Source of the DNA: Centropus unirufus
Lineage: Eukaryota; Chordata; Aves; Cuculiformes; Centropidae
Length of the DNA: 64,000 nucleotides
NCBI GenBank assembly: GCA_013397695.1
Contig: VYZI01000075.1
Location: 882,229 to 946,228 of the forward strand
Reading direction: 5' to 3'
Every line of letters begins with the position of its first letter. The stretch's first letter is position 1. The position numbers and the translations under genes are program-made. This document shows, piece after piece, positions 24,874 to 34,800 of the stretch. The notes under the pieces were generated by a model. The model saw only the letters and a program-made list of their open reading frames with translations, was not told the origin of the DNA and made no database searches.

Positions 24874-25721
24874 CTAGAGACACACATGTTGCAATTATAC
24901 AACTCTAATCGACCATAGAAGTGTTCCCAAGTGTCCAATAATTTTTGTTTTAATTGTTTTTAGATTGAGATAAACCAAGAAGAAACATCAGCTCACAGAC
25001 TCCTGGACTACAACATAAATTTCAGGGATTTAGGGAGCCCTAATTTAACTAGGCCTAACCTCCACTTCTCCAGTGGTCTGCTCTGTTTTCATAGTTCTCT
25101 CCCTAAGGAGGAGTTGGAATTTGGATGCATGTAGTAAGAGCAAAATGTATAATTCGCTTTCCATTAGACTATAGTATAGAGCCTGGTATAATCATACATG
25201 CTGAGAAGAAATACCTTCATGTCTTGCTCCACTGATTTCAGTGGGATTTCCCATGATGTAACGAACCCAATAGAGAGGCGAAACTTTTCACGATCTACCC
25301 TTCAAACAAGGTTAAACCTCCATTCACTTTTTAAAACACCCTCAGTAACTGAACAATTTGCCTTAAAAAGCGCTTCCATTATTTACCTTGAGTAAGGTTG
25401 ATGCTTTAATATTTTTGGATAGTGTAATTGATCGTAACTTAATTAACATGAAAGTCCAACATTTTGAATGAGACAGAGGAAAGAATCCAAGAAAGAACCA
25501 AAATATTAACAGAAAAGGAAAAGCAAAAGTCTCGTTAGTCAGATGCTGCTGCTGATAGGAACACTCCCATGTGTTATACAAGCTGTGCTAAACATGGATC
25601 ATATGGTTGCTATCTGATGGATACAACAAAATCAGTCACTTGTTTGATTCGGTTCTGATCTAAGTCAGGGAAAAACAGTCAAGTTTAGGTGGGGAGAAAT
25701 GTAAAATATGGATGCTTGCAA

Positions 25722-25845
25722 TTAGATATCCAAATACCACACAACTTCGGGCACTGGCTCTGCCTTGAAAGGTACCTTGGATCTTGCTGTGTGCTTGGTC
25801 TTCACAGTGACACAGCGTGCAGCAAAAGCCCGAGGACAGATTCTT
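25722..25845 (-). pseudogene. IGSF22: Fossil Ig-domain exon (N-terminal half) ending in a stop
   Basis: The minus strand reads RAFAARCVTVKTKHTARS and then KVPFKAEPVPEVVWYLD. This is the A'-B-C strand pattern of an I-set domain, with the PxPxVxW signature and the core tryptophan, but alanine where the B-strand cysteine is usual. The frame then meets TAA at 25724-25722, immediately after WYLDI. Another stop lies just upstream, near 25851. Confidence 0.72.
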
Positions 25846-27565
25846 CAATAAGAGAATAATCTGGAAAGAACATGAGACATGTGAAAGCTCCAGCTGCAAA
25901 TATAGCTTGACATCTTTTCTGTGGGTTGTGAGGAAAAGGGTGTCCATAGCTGGGCCCTTCAAATACCCCTTCGTGTTTTTTAATATAAAAAATCTGTATT
26001 TTGTAAAAGCCTCTGGCTTCAGTGTGTTTTGATTAAGTTAATTTAGTTCTGTTTCTTGTACAGGCAGTTGGCTGGCCCTTTTACTACTTCACCTCAGCAG
26101 AAAAAGAGGGAATTCTGGGAAATAGCAAGCCCCAAGGCCCCTCACTTCCCTAGTGCCTAGAGACTTGATCCCGGGCAGCTTGTAAGTTTAGTAAGGCACA
26201 AGAGGCTGCTCTTTGTGCTGTTCTGCCCTAAGGCAATTCTGGGATATTATCGTGATAAAAATAGAACCAAAGTTTGGTACTGCTTGTAAAGAAAATGCTC
26301 CCTCATTTGTTACAGAATAATACGGGAAAATGAAAAGCATGTTCTGCACACAATAAAGAAAAATAACCAGGTTCCTAAAAGTATTCGGCATTTTTCCTTT
26401 TATTTTTTTGTCCTATAGGTTTAGAAATTACAATATTCTGTGAAAGCCATAAAAGGCATTAAAATATTTTTGAATGCAGGAAAATCAACTCTCCCTATGC
26501 CAAGGCTTTGCTGCAGATGGGATGTTACTGCAGCACAGATATGATAAAAATCCGGTGCTGCAGGCACAGCATCCTCGCTGCCACATTGGTCCTGCTGTCC
26601 GTGCAGTGCCGTGTGTCCACCTCGCCTTGGTACAGGAGAGGCTCAGTGCCACGCTGCAGCCCAGCCCGCTGGTCCATCTGGCGTCATCTGGCTGCCCGGA
26701 GCTGAGTAAACCACAGATTGAGATATTTCTATACAGAATCCCAGAAAAGGTGTTTTTCTTGTTGCTCTTGACAACAACGTTAGAAGTGAAGGCTCAGGCC
26801 AAAATTCTTGATCACTGCTTATAAACACAGAAAACTCGGCTTAGTCACTTAAAAACAACCAGTAGGACTGCTCAATTTTCTCCCCTTGGGGAATAAAGAA
26901 GCAGAAAAAAGAGCTTTTGCTCGTGCATGTTGATAAGCCTGTGAAATGGTAGAGGCCCAGGCAAGGAGACCTGGGGAAGCGCTGGTTCTGAAAGGGTTTG
27001 TGAATGCCTGGTAAAGGGCAGGAAGGAGATGGGGTAGCTACCTCTGATGGTGACTGTTGCTCCACTCCCTTGGCTCTGAATGTCTACCTCCCTTCATGCT
27101 CCTCTCTCATTCTGTCAGTGATGAGTTTGTGGATGCATCCCTGCTTCATCACCCAGATCCATTTCATGTCTGTAATCTGATAAGAGGACTGAAGCAGTAA
27201 ACAACCCACATTGCAACAAACACCATCTCTACCCCTGTCCTTGAATCCTCTGATCAGAGTTTCCTGCTCTGAGCTGGCTAAGCAGCCAGGATTTCTAGTT
27301 GCTACTCTGGTAAAACGCTCTCTGATCTATGGACAAAAGGAATTCAGTGTCATTTCCACAGAATGACCTGTGCATCTGCACACATCAGCCCCATGGCACA
27401 TAACGAAGGGTGCGTGTTAGCAGGCAAAGCATACATTTACTGCTTACTCTGAAAATCAGAGGGTGGGAGACGGAAAAGGGTGGGTGTTGAGAAGCCAATC
27501 TTGTGACAAAGAAAGTAAGTCTAGTGCTCTGGTGTCTAGAATCTCATTGGAACCTCTATTAATGG

Positions 27566-28368
27566 GCTGAGGTTTAGCAGGGCCAGGTGCTGAGTCCTGC
27601 ACTTGGGACACAGGAGCCCCACACAGTGCTACAGGCTTGGGGAAGAGTGGCTGGAAAGCTGCCTGGAGGAGAAGGACCTGGGGTTTTGGTCAACAGCCAC
27701 CTGAATACGAGTCAGCAGTGTTCCCAGGTGGCCAAGAAGGCCAATGGCATCCTGGCTTGTATCAGAAACGGCGTAGCCAACAGGACCAGGGAAATGGTTG
27801 TGCCCCTGTGCTCAACATTTATGAGGCTGCACCTCAAATCCTGTGTTCAGTTTTGGGCCACTCACTACAAGACATTGGACTTAATATTGCAGGTCTTTTC
27901 CAACCTAGTGATTCTATGATTCTAGGTGCTGGAGCACGTCCAGAGAAGAGGAATGAAGCTGGTGAAGGGGCTGGAGAACAAGTCTTATGAGGAACGGCTG
28001 AGGGAACTGGGGTTGCTTTGCCTAGAGGAGGCTGAGGGGAGACCTTATCACTGTCTATCGCTACCTGAGAGGAGGGTGTAAGAGAGGTGGATGTTGATCT
28101 CCCCAAGTGACAGGACAAGAAGGAATGGCTGCAAGTTGAGACAGGAGAGGTTCAGATTAGATCTTACAGAAAATTTCTTCACTTAAAGGTTTATCAGGTA
28201 CTGAAACAGCTGCCCAGGGAGTTGGTTGACTCACCATCCTTGGAGATATTTAAAAGACTGGTAGATGAAATGCTCAGGTATATGATTTAGTAGTGGAATG
28301 ATACAGTTGGATTCAGTGTTCTCGAAGGTCTTTTCTAACCAAGAGATTCTGTGATTTTATGATTCTAC
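27566..28368 (+). mobile_element. CR1 LINE, 5'-truncated, interrupted by a short CR1 tail
   Basis: The plus strand reads a long CR1 3' section: CTGAGGTTTAGCAGGGCCAG at the start, the TGCACTTGGGACACAGGAGCCCC block, ...GCCAAGAAGGCCAATGGCAT..., and at the end AAGGTCTTTTCTAACC followed by a GATTCTGTGATTTTATGATTCTA tail. Its reverse-transcriptase C-terminal frame is broken. A stretch of about 45 nt at 27879-27923 is itself a CR1 3' end and splits the element. Its strand is opposite to the IGSF22 relic it lies in. Confidence 0.93.
27879..27923 (+). mobile_element. Tiny CR1 3'-end fragment nested inside a CR1
   Basis: The host CR1 normally reads GACATTGAGGTGCTGGAGC. Here GACATTGG (27871-27878) is followed by a roughly 45-nt block ending GGTCTTTTCCAACCTAGTGATTCTATGATTCT, which is the extreme 3' end of a CR1, and then AGGTGCTGGAGCACG resumes the host. 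Read as a second, severely 5'-truncated insertion in the same orientation. Confidence 0.8.
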
Positions 28369-28529
28369 AGGTTGAGAAAATGGGTTATCACATGTGAGAA
28401 CATTTTTACAGGAGATTGGGAAGGGTACACTAAATATAATTTTGTCTTCCTTCTTTGCTGTTAAATTTAAAACTGTCTTAAAATGCTGGATGGAAGGCAC
28501 CTGAACCTAGCTCAAATCTGGTTCACATT

Positions 28530-28609
28530 TAACATGGGTTCCTGTGCAGGAGAGATTTCAGGCATCAGATTTTACTTCCAGTGTGAAAATGAGGTCTTGA
28601 TGCTCATCT
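28530..28609. repeat. Copy 1 of a roughly 70-80 bp direct repeat
   Basis: The segment starting TCCTGTGCAGGAGAGATTTC and ending GAGGTCTTGATGCTCATCT is repeated about 1.06 kb away at 29588-29666 with roughly 60 of 70 core positions identical and one single-base gap. On the minus strand both copies begin EHQDLIFTLE in the same relative frame, then diverge by the indel and a stop. Confidence 0.75.
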
Positions 28610-29207
28610 CACACCATAACTTTGAAGTTCTTCTCCAGCATATGCTGAGAGCATGAAGCTAAGCTTTTCAACACTTTTTCCCCACTCTTTTCAGCCTTGT
28701 GTCTGTAAAGATCTTAGACTTAAGTTTACAGCACCAATAAACGCTACTGCAAAATTAATTCCCACAACAAATGTGATATTAAATATTTACCAGCCTCATG
28801 TTGTGCTGCTCGTCCTCAGAAGACTGCAGTCAAATGTCCCATGGGTTGCTTTAAAGAATCAGGATAAGAATTCATTAGAACAACTCAGATTAAAATAAAA
28901 AACAAGGTACACTTTACTGGGGTAGTTTAAGTGATGCGTGCAGGGGCTTAAATGGAAGATTTACTGCTTTATGCTTCTCCTGCTTTATACAGCAAAGGGA
29001 AGTCCTTAGTTATTATCTGAATGCTACCCAGAGGGGGCACAGACTAATGGCTTTCTCCATGTTAAACAATAAATGCCTGCAGAGCAGTGTACATCACTTG
29101 CCTAGCCGTTACAGCAAAGCAGCGCTGCTGCTCTCCAGAACTCACTGGGCAACAGTAAAAGACTACGATTCCTCCTCCTCTTCCTCTCTTGAGCCGTTCG
29201 CACTTAC

Positions 29208-29575
29208 CTGCCACAGCTACACTGGCGCTGCTGTACTGCTCGTTCGGGTCACTGTCCTGCGGAGCCTGTGGTCGCTGTGCCATCTCCTGAGTCACCCAGT
29301 TCAGCAGCATTAATGACAAGATCCCGTCTTTTCCCTTCATGCTTCCCTTGGTGCTTCATGATGTATGGAGGAGACCTCTCAATTGCCCATCCATTCTGCA
29401 TCCCCTCCGGAGTGAGAGCTTCAGAAGTCAGCACACATTCCAGTAAGGCTTTACCTTTCTTTTTCACTTGGGTGCTCTTGAGATGAATTGAATTAGAATT
29501 CCTGGGAAAGGGATTGCCCAAAAAAACAGGGAACTTATCAGTAAGCACCTTATAAATAGAATCAGGTGGCTTTGC
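29208..29575 (-). pseudogene. IGSF22: Fossil Ig-domain exon with frameshift
   Basis: The minus strand reads KKGKALLECVLTSEALTPEG, the B-strand of an I-set domain with its cysteine, and later KRRDLVINAAELGDSG, the E-to-F turn 'L.I..aeL.DsG'. Just after this the tyrosine/cysteine part is lost and the frame stops at TGA (29251-29249), while a different frame continues as YSSASVAVAG up to a consensus donor GCAG|GTAAGT (gt at 29207-29206). The change of frame before an intact donor shows at least one indel. The upstream end is uncertain; a CTGCAAAG acceptor-like site lies near 29577. Confidence 0.75.
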
Positions 29576-29587
29576 CTTTGCAGGAGA

Positions 29588-29666
29588 CAACATGAGCTCC
29601 TGTATGGGAGAGATTCCAGGCATCAAACTTTATTCCAGTGTGAAAATGAGGTCTTGATGCTCCTCT
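29588..29666. repeat. Copy 2 of a roughly 70-80 bp direct repeat
   Basis: Partner of 28530-28609, same orientation. Core GTGTGAAAATGAGGTCTTGA is identical in both. It lies immediately upstream, in minus-strand terms, of the fossil Ig exon near 29.2-29.6 kb, so the duplicated unit may be a fossil exon or an unrecognised transposon fragment. Confidence 0.75.
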
Positions 29667-29819
29667 GCTTGCCCATCCCCAGAATAGCATTATGAGGCTG
29701 CAGTTTCCATCTTTTTCAGCCCAAACCTTGGGGCTTTGTCTTTCAGCTTTATGGATTTTGCAGCTCAAACCCTGCTATCTTGCATTTCATCCACCCATGC
29801 CCGAAGATGATTACTCTGC

Positions 29820-30096
29820 ATTACTTATGATCAATGCAGAGTAGAGTGTTCTGCACTAAATCTCCAGTATCAACACTGGCTTCTTTAAAGTCACTGGGCA
29901 GAACACCCTAAATTTTCGTAGTGCGGGACAATCCATCATCAGATGTGATTTTATACTCAGCATCCCACTCCAACTCTTTTCCACTGATCATTGAGGTGAA
30001 GTTTTGCACTTTCTTTGGCAGGCAGATTTCAAACACTGCTGTCTGTCTTTCAGTCACTTTCAGTGGTGTCGGTTCTGTCAGGAGTTAGGGGCTCAC
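29820..30096 (-). pseudogene. IGSF22: Fossil Ig-domain exon with in-frame stops
   Basis: After a TTTTAACAG acceptor (ag at 30098-30097) the minus strand reads EPTPLKVTERQTAVFEICL, then GKELEWDAEYKIT, SDDGLSRTTKI, a TAG stop at 29910-29908, and then SDFKEASVDTGDLVQN. Apart from the stop this is a complete I-set plan of the titin/MyBP-C type: B-strand cysteine, C' 'GKEL', D 'Y.I', E 'L..T.KI', and an F strand ending in a 'GDL' motif. A TAA lies in the same frame near the start (30087-30085). The TAG is most simply a lysine AAG changed to TAG. Confidence 0.85.
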
Positions 30097-30584
30097 CTGT
30101 TAAAATACCAAAAAAGACAAATAATCATTCTGCTATGCTTAGTCCCTGATCTCAGATTTTCTACACTAAATAGGCAGACTTCAGTGAAGACATTTTGATT
30201 TCTTTCTTGAGTGCTAGCAGAAAGATCAATTCATTCCTTCAACGTCAGTGGAAACCAAGCGAAGTACAGTTAATCATGTTCAGTGTAAGTCAGATACTCT
30301 GCTTTTCTACTCAGTTCTTCTGTCTCAGCTCTGTTTTTTTTTGTTCTCTCCTTTATTCTAGGTCATTATAAAGTAAATGGCTTTGGGCAACTGCAGTAAC
30401 ACCTGAAAGCATACCTGGAACCATTTGGTAAGCTAAAAGAGTACTGACATCTTCCTTCATCACCTGTCAAGAGTGCAGCAGTGCTTGGCACTGGATCACC
30501 ATTTGGCTTAAGTAAGGTAATCTACTACCATACTACCAAATAGCCAGTGCCCAAGCCCTCATGAGGGTTTTATGACCCTCTGTT

Positions 30585-30632
30585 GTATTATGAGTACTAG
30601 ATGAGTATTATGAGTATATGAGTATTATTCAT
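30585..30632. repeat. Short imperfect tandem repeat, ATGAGTATT-like unit
   Basis: About five imperfect copies of a 9-nt unit (ATGAGTATT / TATGAGTAT variants) between 30585 and 30632. A minisatellite-like array in decayed intron sequence between the fossil exons at 30.1 and 31.3 kb. Confidence 0.7.
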
Positions 30633-31278
30633 AAAGAATGGTACTTATCTTTAAGGGGTGGTCCTACTGCAATAAAAGGTAAGGCAGATGGGCAGCATTA
30701 CTTTTACTTAGTGTTGATTTAAAGCAAGTTTGCTGTATCTAATGTAGTTGGTTTTCTTTCAAAGAGCAGGCACACGTTTAGCTGCTAGAAGGAGGCATAT
30801 CCAGATGACAAAAGAGCATTGTCATCATGGCCAGGCCCATCCATTCACTCCCAAGTCCTGCAACATCGTTTGAACAAAGTCCACTTCTACTAAAAGGACA
30901 ATGCCAAGGTGCATTTTGTCATTCCTATCTTATCCAGTAAAACTGGTCCAACTTCAACAGTGACTCACATCCCTGCCACGCTGATGTCAGTGAAGCATTT
31001 GGCTTATTATGTCTAATAACTGTGCTTCAAACTGAAATCCGCTATCTCATGAAAGGCGTGTTCATATGGGCACCCTGGTAATTGTGGGATGGTTTATGGC
31101 TTATACCATGTTAGACTTGTGTTGGAGCCCAAAAGGACCAGTGAATCGTGAATGTTGCAAAGACGCATAAGAAAAGAAATCAAGTCATGGTTTGGCTCAC
31201 CAATTTTGACCCTAATTATTTTGTCTGCAGATGCTGACATTGCACACAGAACCTCATGTATCTGAGAGCCAAGATCAC

Positions 31279-31457
31279 CTTTCACTCTCAGCGTAACAGA
31301 GTTTTTTTGTCAGCCACAAGAGGACTGTACGTGCCTAGGCCTTTCCTATTCATATTGGTGATAAGTAGCATATATTTCATACCTACATACTTTGTGTCTT
31401 TTTTCCTCAGGGAATATCGGGAACACAAATTACCCATAATAAGCACAATGCTTGCAC
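31279..31457 (-). pseudogene. IGSF22: Fossil Ig-domain exon with a one-base frameshift in an A7 run
   Basis: Between a TTTTCAG acceptor (ag at 31459-31458) and an AAAG|GTGATC donor (gt at 31278-31277). The minus strand reads RKKDTKYVGMKYMLLITNM, then GLGTYSPLVADK, the E-F-G part of an I-set domain. After a run of seven A's (T7 at 31302-31308 on +) the frame meets TGA, but shifting by one base gives NSVTLRVKG, the expected G strand leading into the donor. A single-base slip in the homopolymer therefore breaks an otherwise open exon. Confidence 0.82.
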
Positions 31458-31673
31458 CTGAAAATACATTCTTTTGCGCAGTGGACACAGAGGACAAGAC
31501 ACACAGTGCTCAATTTAAAGTCAGCAGGAGATAGATATTTCCATCTTGGTTCCCACACTAACAATAAATTTGCCCCTCAAAACCTCTCCATTTTGTCTAA
31601 CTTAAAAAATCTTCAAAATCTAGTTGTTAGGGACGGGTCTAGTTGCTCATCAAGACAGGCCTCTAGAGGTTAC

Positions 31674-31772
31674 CTTCAGTCACGGTCAAGGATACTGCGT
31701 AGATGGCATCAGTGTGGGTACCGGAGACTACACGCTTGTAGTTACCCATATCTGCTCAGGAGATGCATTCAG
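31674..31772 (-). pseudogene. IGSF22: Fossil Ig-domain exon with in-frame stop
   Basis: 99 nt between a TTTCCAAG acceptor (ag at 31774-31773) and a GAAG|GTAACC donor (gt at 31673-31672). The minus-strand frame reads ADMGNYKRVVSGTHTDAIY and then AVSLTVTE. This is the F-G end of an I-set domain, 'aDmG.YkC.vs...tda.y...LtV.e', with arginine (CGT) in place of the cysteine (TGT), a one-base change. A TGA at 31758-31756 lies in the same frame just before. It is the highest-coordinate, most N-terminal, clear fossil exon. Confidence 0.8.
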
Positions 31773-31775
31773 CTT

Positions 31776-31877
31776 GGAAAGAAAAAACAAACAAACAAAT
31801 AAACAATCAAAAACAAAAACATAAAAAACCCACAAAAACCCAAAACAAACAAAAAACTCCAAACAAAACAAAACCAC
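31776..31877. repeat. A-rich low complexity, (AAAC)n-like
   Basis: About 100 nt of A runs punctuated by single C's (AAACAAACAAAT, then CAAAACAAAC). It abuts the acceptor side of the fossil exon at 31674-31772; on the minus strand it forms a T-rich, G-punctuated tract. Confidence 0.8.
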
Positions 31878-34800
31878 ATGGAAAGCAATAAGCAAAAGCT
31901 CTGCCTAAGTGGGGGCAGCAGGGAGCAGATAGGACAATATTGGTGAATTCCTCTTTTTATTTTTGTTTAAATCTGTAGTCCTTTAATCATTAACAGAATC
32001 TACTAATTGGAAACCCTAGCGGCTCTGAGGGCAGAAATTTTGAGGCCAAATCCAATGCTCCCTCAAGAGACCTCACAGTTTTCCCAAAACCCCAAGAGCA
32101 GAATTCTTCCCACTGACAATGATGTATTTTGGATCAGGTCCATTCCTGCCTAAGGCAGAAAAATGAAGCCACTTTGCTCCTAAGAGATCCTTTTATTCTG
32201 GTGCTCTGCATTGAAAGCATCGCTCCTGAACTGCATGACCAACACAGAGACCAGAGGAGGGTGAGTGGAAGCCATTGGATATAAAACTCTGGAGTACTGT
32301 AGGAAAAGAAAAAGAGTTTGACCTGACCTGGCTGGCAGAGTTGTGGAAAAAAAATAAAAATAAAAATACTGTCTGAGAGAAGAGGAGCATTAGAGTGAGC
32401 TAAGAATTAAGTTGAGAGGAGGCAAAGGGACAGATCAAGATATGTAAGGAAAAGCATGAAAGAGAGGCAGAACCTTTCCAGCCATAGGACATCACAAAAT
32501 AAACACAGCTGAACAGGGACATATATTCTGAATGTTACAAATTATTAAAATTCAGCATTGGTTTTGACTGACTGGCACACAATAGGTATTGGGGCTTATT
32601 GTGCTAAACACAAAACCAAGTAACAAAAATAATGATTCCTGCTCTGATGCTCTTTTTCTGCTGATTGGATGCGCTGCCCTACCAACACAGAACAGTATTT
32701 GAAAGCTGCAGTATTGCAGTAGGCTGACTGCAAGCAAAGACATTTTTACTGATTCTGAGGAATAGTTCATAAGATTCTTTTTTTTTTTACAGTTTTTCAT
32801 GGGGGACTAACACAGGGAATGAGCTAATGCAAGAAAAAAAAGTATGTTACTTTGGCACGTCTTAAAAATACCATCAACGATATTCTGGATGTTTGTTTTA
32901 CATTTACGGTACCTTTTCCTGTCTGTTTTATGGAGGAGGTTAGATTAACCTTGCTTTACTTTACTTACTGTACTTATTACAACTTTACATCCATCACAGA
33001 TACCACTCTGGGAATGAAGTTTGTGTTTTAGCAGTGCTCTGCACTCTGACAGGAATGATATGTGATTTTTTTGTGATGTGTAATAAAGACTCATGTGATC
33101 TCTCTGTCACTTTAGACAGTCTCAGGTCTGTCATACGGGAGAGATTAAACATGATGGAAAGGTTTATTTACTTATATTTTAAAGGTCACATTCTTCCAGT
33201 CTCACCCAAATCATTCAGTCATGAGTTTTGCATAACAAGAACTGCTGTAACTACTGTAAGTAAGGATAAGTTTCCAGCAGCTAAAATGAACAGCAGCTTT
33301 CCCATTGATTTTGACTGTTCCAGGACATTCATCTAAAATGGGCACTGGTAACTGCAGTTTGCACCAGTTTTTGTTTTCCACTCTTCCAGTTGTAGCATTT
33401 GATGGACCCTATTTACTTGCATTGGGTGGGTGAATATACCTAAGGGCACCTGAAAATGCAATTAGATACTGGCATGTACTTGGTAAGGAACTGTCTTTCA
33501 CCAGAAATTGTTGTTACTCACCCACAGGTGTTGCCAGGGGACAAAGTCTTTCCACAAATTCAGGAAGGCTTTCTCTAGCAAGGAACTCAAGTCACCATTA
33601 TAAGACTCCAGCAAGGAAGAAGACTTCCAAGAAACAACCTCCTTGTTTGCAGAAAAAAAAAAAAAAAAGTTAATCAAATAGAACAGAAAGATACCATTTG
33701 AGGATTTATTTACTGGGAGTGGGAAAGGTTGAATACAACCAGAAACCCTGAATCTGGGAATTGTCACAGTCTGTTACAACTCTTGGGAGAGGAACGTTTG
33801 GGCAGCAGGAAGTGCTAGCTTTCCCCTGGAGATTCTGATCTACTCCTTATTTCTTTTCAGTCTTTCATGTTAGATGTCCTCCAAGAAGGGTATCAAGATT
33901 GGACATAGCAGGTTCTTTAAGATGTCTATTCTGCACAAGCAGTACTAAGCTCCTGAGCATTTCTTGTGCCCTGTTATTTGCCCATAATTTAAGACAAATC
34001 CTCCTCCTTTAAACTGTCCATTTCAGGAGTCTCTGAAGAGCTGCATTTTTCTATCATCAGAACTAATTTAGTTTGTTTTTATTAGATAATTCTTTGCTTG
34101 AGGTAAAACTTTTTTTTTTTTTAGCTAGACTCCAGTTTATTAATTTAGACGAATTCATTGCTCTTTTCCTCAATGAGGGACCTCCATAGCTCTCCCAAGT
34201 GTATCACATGCAGTGGGATATGTGAATGCTACAAGGCCTGTGAAGACCTTGTTCTCCATGGATGTGGCTGGGAATTCTGTCATTGTCCTCACTGAAGTGT
34301 TGAGGCACAATCAGTGAGGAGGTTGCTTTAAGCCAAAATACTCAAAGAAGACAAAATATTTCTAAGTAAAGGCAATGGCTGATGCTGGGGCAATACCTGC
34401 GGGCTTGCAATAGCAGGTAGACCATGAGCGGGACTTTGAAAAGAACAAAAATACTTGCTTCCCCCTTAGAAGAAGGCAAACCCCACCGCACAGGTGCAGC
34501 TCACCTTGTGTCAGCTTGGTGTGCATCACCTAGGGAGCCATGGGACCATATTAAGGGACAAAACTCTGTCATTATTTAGACTGTTTGCAGAGGGGCCTCC
34601 ACCTGCCTGTAGCTAATGCCAAATCTGGTCCCGGTATGGAAGGCAGTTTGGAGAAAAGGGATTATTTGATTCCTACCCTTGAGGGGTGAACACTAATCAT
34701 CTAGAAATTGTAACTCCCTACTTTTTAAAAATGTTCCTTGGCAAGATAGATACAGTAAGGAATGGCTGAAGGATCCTGGGGCAGGAGAAAATAATCCGCA

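Larger units (their letters stand above)
19653..31772 (-). pseudogene. IGSF22: IGSF22 relic (Ig/FN3 gene, decayed)
   Basis: At least seven separate minus-strand segments have the residue pattern of titin/MyBP-C-type Ig (I-set) or FN3 domains, each next to a plausible splice site: 31674-31772, 31279-31457, about 29820-30096, about 29208-29575, 25722-25845, 24708-24873 and 19653-19790. Reading right to left gives Ig, Ig, Ig, Ig, Ig, FN3, Ig. Lesions include in-frame stops (31756-31758, 29908-29910, 25722-25724), a frameshift in an A7 run (31302-31308), a frameshift near 29250, and arginine where the F-strand cysteine is expected. In mammals IGSF22 lies between TMEM86A and PTPN5 on the PTPN5 strand, exactly this position and orientation. 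The identity is inferred from synteny and domain type; paralogous Ig/FN3 genes are not excluded by sequence alone, but position makes them unlikely. Spaces between the fossils hold decayed intron sequence, a CR1 and an AT-rich block. Confidence 0.8.

Noticed and set aside
27587..27990. Open frames of 110 and 117 codons as host genes
   Set aside because: They are remnants of CR1 ORF2 and its shifted frame inside a truncated LINE.
33498..33767. Open minus-strand stretch ending near a GGTGAGT site, as an N-terminal IGSF22 exon
   Set aside because: No Ig or FN3 signature (no W/C/DxGxY pattern); it contains a long poly-A run and could not be matched to the gene.
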